The notes under the pieces were generated by a model. That model was not told where the DNA came from and ran no database searches. It worked only from the letters and a program-made list of their open reading frames with translations. Source: Candidatus Aminicenantota bacterium (lineage in GTDB: Bacteria > Acidobacteriota > Aminicenantia > Aminicenantales > Aminicenantaceae). Taken from it: 42,713 nt of DNA. The stretch covers positions 1-42,713 of the forward strand of contig DRHQ01000062.1 of the NCBI GenBank assembly GCA_011049545.1, written 5' to 3'. Below, one piece after another: positions 17,206 through 24,445 of the stretch; within the stretch, counting starts at the first letter, position 1, and each line of letters starts with the position of its first letter. Made by a program: the position numbers and the translations under genes.

Positions 17206-18042
17206 ATGCGTTATGAATCTTCAAAAAGGAAGCGATTCGGTTCGCTGTTTTTTATTTTATTTTATTTTTTGCTGCCCACTCTATCTTGCCATAAAGCGAC
17301 TGTAAAGCCCCTAAGCAAGCATTATAAAGAAGAGCAGATACGCAAGTATTCCACCTACCCCAGATGGTTCTGGCAGATGCCACATAGCAACAATACTCTC
17401 TTTGCAGTTGGTTACGCACAGACATATTTTTATAGTGAATCTTCTATTGAAGAAGCAACTATGAATGGAATTAATAACTTAGCTAAATGCGTGTCTGCTA
17501 GAATCAAAGGCGAACGGGGCTTTAAGGATACAAAATTAGGCCCAGAATTTGCAGGAGAGTTTTTTAAAGAGGAGGTTGAAGGAGGCGTGTTAGATCTTGT
17601 AAAGAAAAATCACAAAGTAATCGCTACTGAAACGGTGGGTGACATAACACTTGTATTGTTGTGTACTGGTGAAGCTTCAACACTGTCTTCTGCAAAAGGA
17701 TTTGATCAAAAAGTCCCTGAATGGGTATCAAAACCCCCCAAAAAACCTGGTTTTGTATATGCTGTGGGGCAGTCTAGTCCACAATTTCATGAAGAAGAAA
17801 CCTGGCAGTTAGCTGAATATAATGCTCGAGTTGGCCTGGCGTTGTCATTTGTTGCTCAGTTGCGAAGTCTTGGTAAAAGGCTTGATCAACGTTTAAGCAC
17901 AGCCAGTGCAGTCAAAACCGATGTTGTTTTAAGACGAATTCAAGTTGTCGAGCGCTGGTGCGACCCAGAAAATAGAATTCCCTATGTGCTTGTGCGAATG
18001 ACGATTAAAGACAACAGAGAAAATAATCCAGAAAGCTTTTAA
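17206..18042 (+). CDS. Lipoprotein with two LPP20-like domains
   Basis: The 278-residue protein has a basic N-terminus, a hydrophobic segment and a lipobox-like LPTLSC (Cys28). Two halves each begin with the LPP20 entry motif: PRWFWQMPHSNNTLFAVGYAQ (first half) and PEWVSKPPKKPGFVYAVGQS (second half), each followed by an Ala-rich helix (EEATMNGINNLAKCV; WQLAEYNARVGLALS). This is a tandem arrangement of the fold seen once in the neighbouring proteins. It follows the repeat-filled gap and precedes the FlgO/DUF4384 protein by 128 bases. Probably periplasmic-facing; partner unknown. Confidence 0.75.
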   Translation: MRYESSKRKRFGSLFFILFYFLLPTLSCHKATVKPLSKHYKEEQIRKYSTYPRWFWQMPHSNNTLFAVGYAQTYFYSESSIEEATMNGINNLAKCVSARIKGERGFKDTKLGPEFAGEFFKEEVEGGVLDLVKKNHKVIATETVGDITLVLLCTGEASTLSSAKGFDQKVPEWVSKPPKKPGFVYAVGQSSPQFHEEETWQLAEYNARVGLALSFVAQLRSLGKRLDQRLSTASAVKTDVVLRRIQVVERWCDPENRIPYVLVRMTIKDNRENNPESF

Positions 18043-18170
18043 GAAATCCGATAAAATTAACTAATATAGCTTGAAGGAAGCTAAGATTTGCGGACATTGA
18101 TAAGCCGGTTATCGTTTTTAATGGCTATTTTTCAAGATTTTGCATTTTTACGGGATTGAGAGGCTAAATC

Positions 18171-19793
18171 ATGAAAGAAAAAACTTGGTTGTCATTTTTA
18201 CTGATTATATCTTTATTTTTAACTATCACAGCAGTGCAGGCGAAGTCTGCACCTGACTGGGTAAAGAATTTTGGTAAATCAAGTAGGCATCCTGAAAGCA
18301 GGTATTTAATCGGCTTTGGTTCGGCTATAGGTAAAGGACCGGAAGCCTTTCGAATTGCCCAGGATAATGCACGCGCTGATATTTCTCGCAAGATTGTCGT
18401 GAAGATCGAAAGCCTGTTCTCTACAGTCACGGAAGAAAAGAACAAAAAGTTTTCTCAATATACGAGTTCGATTACCCAGAGTACCACGGCAATTCAGCTT
18501 ATTGGACTTCAAACAGAGGTATATGTAGATGATAACCGCAAAAATCCGACCACATACGTTCTGGCTTACATTAGCCGGGTAAAACTCATAAACGGATACA
18601 AAGAGAAGAGCTTAGAACTTCGTGATGAGATAAAGAGGATTATTGCCGCCGCACAAAAGGATGAGCTCAGCTCAAATACGGAAGAAGCTGTAGCAAAATA
18701 CCTGAGTCTTTACCCGCTTCATGAAGAATTAAAAAAGGTAGAAACGGTTCTGCTGGTGGCAAGAAAGTTAAGTTCCATCGACGCCGCTTTTGATGAGCTG
18801 GCAGGAATTGATGTTACTTCTGGAGATCAGAAGCCTTCATTTATGAGCCAGACAGAGGTGTCTAACAAGATTGGCCAGCTCCTAAGGCAGTCGATGAAAT
18901 CTGTCGATGATGTGGTACGTGCTGTCGTATTTCAGATCTCGAAACACGTGAAAAAACCTGACAGCAAAGTCCTGGTTATTCCTTTAACTTATCAGGATAC
19001 AAGAATGAGCAGTACTTTTGCCAGGTATTTTCGAGCAGCACTCGAAACCGAATTTGGACAGATGGATAAATGGAATGCAGTGAATCAAACCAGAGATTTC
19101 AAACCCAGATCTATGCAGATTACGCGAGATCTGGCGAATGCGTCTGGTGCAGAATGGGTGCTTTCTGGCACGTACTGGGAACAGGGAGAGAAAATAAAAC
19201 TTTTGGCAAACTTGCGTAATATAAATACCGGTAAATCTCTGGCAGGCGCCGAGGTTGTTTTTGACAAAGAACTGCTGAAATCCGCTAACTTTGATTTTAA
19301 ACCTCAAAATTTTAAAAACGCTCTTATAGAGCAGCAGGCATTTGCCGAAGGTGAGTTTGTAAGCGGACAGCTTCAGGTTGAAGTGTGGACCAGGAAAGGT
19401 AATGAGAACTTGCTTCTTACAGAAGGCGAGACCATGAACATATTCGTTCGTGTCAACCGGGAAGCTCACATTCGCTTGCTCTATATTCTTGCTGATGGAC
19501 AGCACACGCTCCTTTATGACGATTATTACATCGACAACTCAAAGGTCAACCGTGTCGTTGAAGTTCCAGGGATGTTTGTGTGTGTCCCCCCATTTGGTGC
19601 TGAGATGCTGATCTGCCTTGCTAGCACAATACCTTTTAAAAGGGTGGAAACAGTGGAAGAAGGCGGCTATTTATTTATAAAAGAAGCACAACCGGAAATC
19701 ATTGCTAAAAAAGTTCGCGGATTCCAGAGAGTAAAGGAAAAGGAAAGCCATCAAGCTGAGGCAAAGATTGTTATTACTACGATGAAAAAGTAA
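18171..19793 (+). CDS. LPP20 / FlgO-like / DUF4384 envelope protein
   Basis: The 540-residue protein has a signal peptide (about 1-24, AVQA|KS), then an LPP20-like domain (about 27-145: PDWVKNFGKSSRHPESRYLIGFG, IAQDNARADISRKIVVKI). A helical region and a FlgO/CsgG-like alpha-beta domain follow (about 265-370: SKVLVIPLTYQDTRMSSTFARYFRAALE, then ASGAEWVLSGTYWEQGEKIKL). It ends in a DUF4384-like domain (about 390-515: VWTRKGNENLLLTEGETMNIFVRVNREAHIRLLYI). DUF4384 also ends the first caspase, linking the clusters. A GAGAGG site lies shortly upstream. It likely stays at the inner face of the outer membrane. Function unknown; the fusion of three modules is notable. Confidence 0.85.
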   Translation: MKEKTWLSFLLIISLFLTITAVQAKSAPDWVKNFGKSSRHPESRYLIGFGSAIGKGPEAFRIAQDNARADISRKIVVKIESLFSTVTEEKNKKFSQYTSSITQSTTAIQLIGLQTEVYVDDNRKNPTTYVLAYISRVKLINGYKEKSLELRDEIKRIIAAAQKDELSSNTEEAVAKYLSLYPLHEELKKVETVLLVARKLSSIDAAFDELAGIDVTSGDQKPSFMSQTEVSNKIGQLLRQSMKSVDDVVRAVVFQISKHVKKPDSKVLVIPLTYQDTRMSSTFARYFRAALETEFGQMDKWNAVNQTRDFKPRSMQITRDLANASGAEWVLSGTYWEQGEKIKLLANLRNINTGKSLAGAEVVFDKELLKSANFDFKPQNFKNALIEQQAFAEGEFVSGQLQVEVWTRKGNENLLLTEGETMNIFVRVNREAHIRLLYILADGQHTLLYDDYYIDNSKVNRVVEVPGMFVCVPPFGAEMLICLASTIPFKRVETVEEGGYLFIKEAQPEIIAKKVRGFQRVKEKESHQAEAKIVITTMKK

Positions 19794-19835
19794 TCTGCCC
19801 TATAGCTTTGATATAAAAGGGTGGTATTGATCGCC

Positions 19836-20270
19836 TCAGAATTCTTTTTCCATCCTGTCCAAGAAGTCATCCACTTGGCGGATATATTCCTTATAATCGG
19901 AAATGGCTATGGGCAGAATCTCATAAATTTTTTTATCATCGATATCCATGTATTCATGGACGATGATATTTCGCATCCCTCCAGAACCTTTTAGTTTATT
20001 GGCCAGCTCATGAGTAATAAGCCCTGCATCTGCTGCTTTAATGAAGGATGACGTGTAATCTTCCGGAGGCCGCTGTTCTGACTCGATAACCACATGGCTG
20101 TTGATGTTGGAAGCGCACTCTACGATTAATTGAATCAGCCTTTCTGCAGAGGTTTTCATATAAAAATCAGATAAATATTCGTTAAATGTATGGCCAGCAA
20201 TGGGCTTGAGCTTATCAAGATACATATTTAACCGGGATAGCTTTCTCCGTACTAAATCTGAATCAATCAT
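19836..20270 (-). CDS. hepT: HepT-type toxin (HEPN RNase)
   Basis: The 144-residue helical protein carries the HEPN motif R-x4-H-x-Y (R100, H105, Y107, in RNIIVHEY), the RNase active site of HepT toxins. It is only 3 bases downstream of the MntA-like gene on the same strand, the order known for HepT-MntA pairs. In characterised systems MntA adds AMP to the Tyr of this motif and so blocks the toxin. A short gap with no clear terminator separates it from the convergent envelope gene at 19793. The call is secure by motif and context. Confidence 0.9.
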   Translation of the reverse strand: MIDSDLVRRKLSRLNMYLDKLKPIAGHTFNEYLSDFYMKTSAERLIQLIVECASNINSHVVIESEQRPPEDYTSSFIKAADAGLITHELANKLKGSGGMRNIIVHEYMDIDDKKIYEILPIAISDYKEYIRQVDDFLDRMEKEF

Positions 20271-20273
20271 GCC

Positions 20274-20672
20274 CTATGCCTTTCCTACCGCTCGCTTCAA
20301 ATATGATTTTTCCATGATTCGAAACTTTTTTGAATCCATGTATCGGGCGATCGCTTGGATTCTGAATCGCTGAAAGATTCCTTCTTCATCTTCGAATAGT
20401 GGTTTCCCATGGATTGCGACTCGGTAACTAATAAGGGGCTCGGCGCCGTTCAGAAAGACCGGATCAAATCTGTCGCCAAAGACTTCGCCGAGTTCATTCA
20501 AGATATTGAGTTGTTTACTTGAATCAAACTTCTTTCGGCTCAGAATGCCAATGTCGATATCACTTTTTCCAGTTACATTCCCTTTAGCATAAGAACCGTG
20601 TAAGATAATTAACAGAATGCCATTCTTTTGGCAGAGCTTTTTCAATCTTTCATGATCAATTTTCAGATTCAT
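20274..20672 (-). CDS. mntA: MntA-type nucleotidyltransferase antitoxin
   Basis: The 132-residue protein contains the minimal nucleotidyltransferase motif GS-x10-DxD (G26 S27, D38, D40) in a GSYAKGNVTGKSDIDIGIL context, with a later acidic position (D70) plausible as the third metal ligand. It precedes the HepT gene directly. A GAGAGG ribosome site and a TATAAT box (minus strand, 20693-20698) lie upstream. By analogy it transfers AMP to HepT. The C-terminal extension (SKKFRIMEKSYLKRA) is helical and basic. Confidence 0.9.
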   Translation of the reverse strand: MNLKIDHERLKKLCQKNGILLIILHGSYAKGNVTGKSDIDIGILSRKKFDSSKQLNILNELGEVFGDRFDPVFLNGAEPLISYRVAIHGKPLFEDEEGIFQRFRIQAIARYMDSKKFRIMEKSYLKRAVGKA

Positions 20673-20780
20673 CGCTCTTTTGGCCTCTCAAGATTATACC
20701 ATAAATATAATAACTTATATAAGAAATTGCTTTGGGAAGTTTGTGTCTCATGATATAAATTATGCGGATTGATGTAATCC

Positions 20781-21938
20781 TTAGATTTCTGTTCCTCTTG
20801 CGATTATCTTTATATAGTCTGCGAATAAATACTTACGATATCTTTTTTTCCCCGAAACCTCATTAAGAATATTTATTTCATTAAATTTATTAACTAGTTG
20901 AGTCGCTGTTTGACGGCTAATTTTAAGCTGCATTACTATGTCTGAAACACTGATTAAAGGTTTTTCAAACAACATATCTAACAACTTTACTGCCGGGGCC
21001 CCTCCGATTTTTTTCCTAAGGAGTTCGTTGGATAGCGTATCTTTCAAACCAATAATCTCGTTTGCTGATGATGCAGCTTCTATCGAAATCTCTGCTATTC
21101 CCTGTAAAAAAAACTTTAACCAATTCTCCCAATCACCTTCTAATCTTATTTTCATCAAATAATCATAGTACTTGTCTCTGTATTTTTTTAAATAATAGCT
21201 CAAATAAAGGAGCGGCCGAGTGAGAATGCCTTTCCAGTAAAGATAGAAAGTAATCAATAATCTCCCTATTCTGCCATTTCCATCCAAGAAAGGATGAATT
21301 GTTTCCAACTGCGCATGTATCAGGCCAATTTTTACTAGAGGTGGAATATTGTCCGTCCTGTGCATAAATATTATCAAATTTAACATCAGCTCTCTTACTT
21401 GATTGGGAGGAGGAGGAATAAATATAGCATCATTGATGGTCACTCCAGGAGGACCTATCCAATTTTGAGATCGCCTGAATACACCAAGGTTTCTTGATGT
21501 ACCTCTGGTGCCTTTTAACAATATATTATGAATTTCTTTTACTAGACTTAAGGACATGGGAAAATCATTTTTTCTTAATCGATCAATCCCATAATTCAAC
21601 GCTTTTACATAATTAATGACTTTTTTTATTTCATGGATATCCTCTTTCGGTTTCAATCCAGCTTCAAAAGCGAGTACGCCTTCTAAAGAAGCTTGAGTTC
21701 CTTCAATTTGCGAACTTAAGAGAGCTTCTTTCTTTGTATACATAGCAATGAAAGGATCTGGATTTGGCAATACGGATGAAACTCCATCCAGCCGCGCCAG
21801 GGCACGGTCAGCTTCTGATAATAGGAATTGAAGCTGATCATCATATTTAAAGGGCGGATACGGAGGTAGAGTATTTGGGATGAAAGTCTCATATCCACTT
21901 AATTGTGTTATGAATTTACCTGCTATATGCTTACTCAT
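20781..21938 (-). CDS. Fic family protein with autoinhibitory motif and winged-helix C-terminus
   Basis: The full-length 385-residue protein has an N-terminal Fic_N-like region with the inhibitory signature S-x-x-x-E-G (S75 to G80), which places an Arg-binding Glu (E79) near the active site in autoinhibited Fic enzymes. The catalytic motif HPFLDGNGRIGR is at 215-226 and is intact. A C-terminal winged helix (SVSDIVMQLKISRQTATQLVNKF) suggests DNA binding. Upstream are repeated AGTCAA/TTGACT half-sites that could be its own operator. It is paralogous to the truncated gene at the left edge. Expected activity is AMPylation or another nucleotidylation; target unknown. Confidence 0.92.
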   Translation of the reverse strand: MSKHIAGKFITQLSGYETFIPNTLPPYPPFKYDDQLQFLLSEADRALARLDGVSSVLPNPDPFIAMYTKKEALLSSQIEGTQASLEGVLAFEAGLKPKEDIHEIKKVINYVKALNYGIDRLRKNDFPMSLSLVKEIHNILLKGTRGTSRNLGVFRRSQNWIGPPGVTINDAIFIPPPPNQVRELMLNLIIFMHRTDNIPPLVKIGLIHAQLETIHPFLDGNGRIGRLLITFYLYWKGILTRPLLYLSYYLKKYRDKYYDYLMKIRLEGDWENWLKFFLQGIAEISIEAASSANEIIGLKDTLSNELLRKKIGGAPAVKLLDMLFEKPLISVSDIVMQLKISRQTATQLVNKFNEINILNEVSGKKRYRKYLFADYIKIIARGTEI

Positions 21939-21939
21939 G

Positions 21940-22038
21940 AGTCAACCATTCTTGACTTAAAATGAAATTTTATTTCTAAGTCACTATTAATTGACTAATT
22001 TAAAATATCAATAGTCTCAGTCTACTAAAATTGACTTA
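21940..22038 (-). promoter_or_regulatory. Cluster of AGTCAA/TTGACT half-sites upstream of fic
   Basis: AGTCAA (21940-21945) is inverted at TTGACT (21952-21957) with a 6-base spacer. AAGTCA (21978-21983) is inverted at TTGACT (21991-21996). CAGTCTA (from 22018) faces TTGACTTA (22031-22038). Three inverted pairs in 100 bp right before the fic start suggest binding of a dimer, perhaps the Fic winged helix itself. The first pair overlaps the translation start region. Confidence 0.5.
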
Positions 22039-22060
22039 GAAGCCTATGTGAAAAGAGTGG

Positions 22061-22912
22061 CTATATTTTTAAGTATTTCATTATTCTGTTGATAGTTTCA
22101 TATGAATCACGTTGGATAATTTCTCTTTCTTCAGCCTCACTTGGTTCGAAAAAATTAGCCACTGCAACCGGCCCCAATGAATCAAGGTTTTTAAAACTTT
22201 CTTTAATTAAGTTCAACGCTTGAATAAACAATTTGTTATTTGTCTGTCTTGATAACTCTTTAATCACACCTGCCTCACCCTTTGGATGATTCTTGAAGAG
22301 CCAATAAATATCATACGCATCCTTTTCGCTTCCTCTTTCATTAAAAGCGAAACCTTTTGTAGCGATGATTGAATAAAGATTCGCTACCTTTAGTTTGATT
22401 TTAGTTCTGGCCCCATTTGGCATATTTGCTTCTAATTCTCTTTCGACACAGCTCTCAAATACTAAATCAATGCCTCTGCCTTTTCTGGCTAACATATCAT
22501 GGATTCTTTGATGCCTCTTATTTCTACTTGACCCACCATATTCTGAAGCCAAAAAGTCAACCTGAATAGTATGTTCATTATTGTTTCTGTCAATAAAAGT
22601 TCTTTCATAACTGGCGTGGATGATGTTCCCTCTTCTGTCTTTTCTGTTTTTATAACCTCTTTCTTCTAAAATATCTGTTATTGTTTGATAATCTTGCTCA
22701 GGTATTAAAAGAAAATTCAAAGCCAGATCAACATCCAGAGAGCCCACATGCTCTTCTTCTTCTGCCTTTATCTCTCCATATAAAAAATAGGGAACCCATC
22801 CTCCTACCAACACTATATTATGGCTGTATTTTTTTAAATAAGTCATTAATTCTACAATAATTGAAAAACAAGCATTCGTTTTAGCTGAAGAATATTGACT
22901 CTTTAATTTCAT
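22061..22912 (-). CDS. AbiEii-like nucleotidyltransferase toxin
   Basis: The 283-residue protein has the nucleotidyltransferase pattern VLVGGWVP (G37, G38), SLDVDLAL (D60, D62) and QVDF (D119). Later come TKGFAF (K186) and SEKDAYDIYWL (K197, D198, D201), typical of AbiEii/AbiGii toxins. In type IV AbiE systems the toxin modifies tRNA or another RNA and blocks growth after infection. The gene starts 7 bases after the AbiEi-like gene on the same strand. The AbiEii assignment rests on motif order; a related nucleotidyltransferase of non-toxin function is possible. Confidence 0.75.
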   Translation of the reverse strand: MKLKSQYSSAKTNACFSIIVELMTYLKKYSHNIVLVGGWVPYFLYGEIKAEEEEHVGSLDVDLALNFLLIPEQDYQTITDILEERGYKNRKDRRGNIIHASYERTFIDRNNNEHTIQVDFLASEYGGSSRNKRHQRIHDMLARKGRGIDLVFESCVERELEANMPNGARTKIKLKVANLYSIIATKGFAFNERGSEKDAYDIYWLFKNHPKGEAGVIKELSRQTNNKLFIQALNLIKESFKNLDSLGPVAVANFFEPSEAEEREIIQRDSYETINRIMKYLKI

Positions 22913-22919
22913 TAAATAC

Positions 22920-23975
22920 CTATAATTTTATAGCCTTTTCTCTCAGGTATTCTGCTTGTTCTCTTCCTCTACCTTTGTAGTTATAAAGGTCGAGATAAAG
23001 CTGGATGTTAGAAACCACATTTCTTTTTTGGACTTTTTGTATCCCATAAAACACGCCTTCATCATAGGGCTTTAGGATAATTACGTTGGCTCCAGAAGTA
23101 ACCGGTTTTAATCCAGTTTCTTTTATCAATTTTTCTATGTTGTCTGAAAAATAAAAGAAGGTTTGGTTCGTCCTAACAAAAGGAGAAATCAATTCGCCTG
23201 CGGTGAAAAGTGTAAAAGCATATCCTTCTGTGTTTTTTTTAGACATATATTCAATTAGACGCTCCTCAAATTCTTTTCGGCTCAGAGGGGAATAAAAGCC
23301 CTGGACTTCATTGTTTAAATAGGAGTAATTTTCTCTCCAAAGATCCAATAATTTTGAAGGATTTTTTAACGAAATTTTTTTATTTTGATCCAAATCTATA
23401 TATTCTAAATCATAAAGCCTTTTTATAACTCTATTTGTTAGGCCAATACTCACATTTGATTCATTCGACAGACTAATTTGAGTCCAGATTTCTTCTGGAC
23501 GTGCTAGTAGTACTCTCAATAACCGTGTTGTTTTTTTTGAAAATAATGATTTAAGTTCTCTTTTTCCAGAGACAATACTTATGAAATTTTTTTTCTCTAT
23601 ATAGATTGAGTCAAAAGAAAGAAAACAATTACCTGACAGGTCTATATAGCCAATGTTTGCTTCTTTACAGACCTCACCGGTTTTTTCACTTATATAAGGC
23701 GCCGCAATAATTCCGTATACATCGATAGTCTTCCTCAGATAAGAAGATAATTGCTGGACAGCAGATCTTATATATCGGGGTTCTCCAACAGTTTTTATTT
23801 CAACAACTATATTTTTTTTCTTATTGTTTAAAAATATTTCTATAATTAAATCGGCTTGAAAAAGAGGAGATATTCTGACATCTTTTTTAGTTTTTTCTAT
23901 TGAAATTGATGGTATTTCACAGAGAACTTCCTTTATTTTATTTTCTAATTTAGTGATATATTCTTTTTTTTCCAT
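22920..23975 (-). CDS. AbiEi-like antitoxin with N-terminal nuclease-fold domain
   Basis: I use ATG 23975 as start; GTG 23981 is an alternative and neither has a clear ribosome binding site. The 351-residue protein begins with a restriction-endonuclease-like domain: D42 (QADLIIEI), E59-x-K61 (VVEIKTVG) and a Q-x-x-x-Y motif (QLSSY, Q75/Y79), the hallmark of RecB-like PD-(D/E)xK folds. Residues about 145-205 form a winged helix (a TNRVIKRLYDLEYIDLD stretch) and the C-terminal half resembles AbiEi antitoxins. Its position just before the AbiEii-like gene and the palindrome at its promoter support an autorepressing antitoxin. The nuclease fold is unusual for AbiEi and may act in DNA binding or cutting. 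Confidence 0.75.
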   Translation of the reverse strand: MEKKEYITKLENKIKEVLCEIPSISIEKTKKDVRISPLFQADLIIEIFLNNKKKNIVVEIKTVGEPRYIRSAVQQLSSYLRKTIDVYGIIAAPYISEKTGEVCKEANIGYIDLSGNCFLSFDSIYIEKKNFISIVSGKRELKSLFSKKTTRLLRVLLARPEEIWTQISLSNESNVSIGLTNRVIKRLYDLEYIDLDQNKKISLKNPSKLLDLWRENYSYLNNEVQGFYSPLSRKEFEERLIEYMSKKNTEGYAFTLFTAGELISPFVRTNQTFFYFSDNIEKLIKETGLKPVTSGANVIILKPYDEGVFYGIQKVQKRNVVSNIQLYLDLYNYKGRGREQAEYLREKAIKL

Positions 23976-23992
23976 TTTCACTATTTAGGCTG

Positions 23993-24012
23993 TTTTCACC
24001 GTACGGTGAAAA
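23993..24012. promoter_or_regulatory. Perfect 20-bp palindrome, likely operator of the AbiE-like pair
   Basis: The sequence TTTTCACCGTACGGTGAAAA is its own reverse complement over all 20 bases. It sits between the promoter and the start codon of the AbiEi-like gene and touches the -10 box, so a bound dimer would block transcription. AbiEi proteins are known autorepressors that bind inverted repeats. Confidence 0.85.
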
Positions 24013-24039
24013 TATATATAAAAGTGAAATCAATGTCAA
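24011..24039 (-). promoter_or_regulatory. Strong sigma70-type promoter for the AbiE-like pair
   Basis: On the minus strand TTGACA (24034-24039) and TATATT (24011-24016) are separated by exactly 17 bases. The -10 box overlaps the edge of the 20-bp palindrome. The transcript would start inside the palindrome, roughly 30 bases before the start codon. Confidence 0.8.
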
Positions 24040-24086
24040 GACCCATTTTTTATTTAAAAAAATTCGATTTTTTTTAGCAGAGTATC

Positions 24087-24116
24087 ATAATATACATTAT
24101 GTAAACTAGTGTAAGT
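24087..24116. repeat. Dispersed repeat, copy B
   Basis: This segment matches 652-681 at 28 of 30 bases, in the same orientation, and looser similarity continues to about 24200. Confidence 0.55.
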
Positions 24117-24445
24117 TGTATGGATTAAGTGATTTAAGATTTGGGAATTTGAGATTTTATCCCATTTCGGGCTAAAAAAGGGGGGTCATTTCCCTTTTTT
24201 TGATTAGAATTTTATCTAGCCATAACTTATTGATATTATATGAGATAGGGATAAAACCGAACGCTCTCCCTCTCCCAAAATTGTCCAGCAGGAACTCCTA
24301 ATGGTAGCCGAAGATAGGGGAGATTATTTCTGAAAACTGATATTGTCTGATCCATATTTGTTCATATAGCATTTTTCTATTTTATTTGAATTTTTATAAA
24401 CTGATACTTTATTCTTGAATTACTAAAGGAAAAAACTGCTAAATT
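24117..24445. other. Intergenic stretch after the subtilase gene
   Basis: No ORF of note is seen. The first 80 bases are the weaker part of dispersed repeat copy B. The rest is AT-rich with a CTCCCTCTCCC run near 24265 and no clear hairpin terminator for the minus-strand gene ending at 24446. Confidence 0.5.

Noticed and set aside
18984-19505. Minus-strand 173-codon frame
   Set aside because: Antisense to the FlgO-like domain; no ribosome site and no protein-like pattern.
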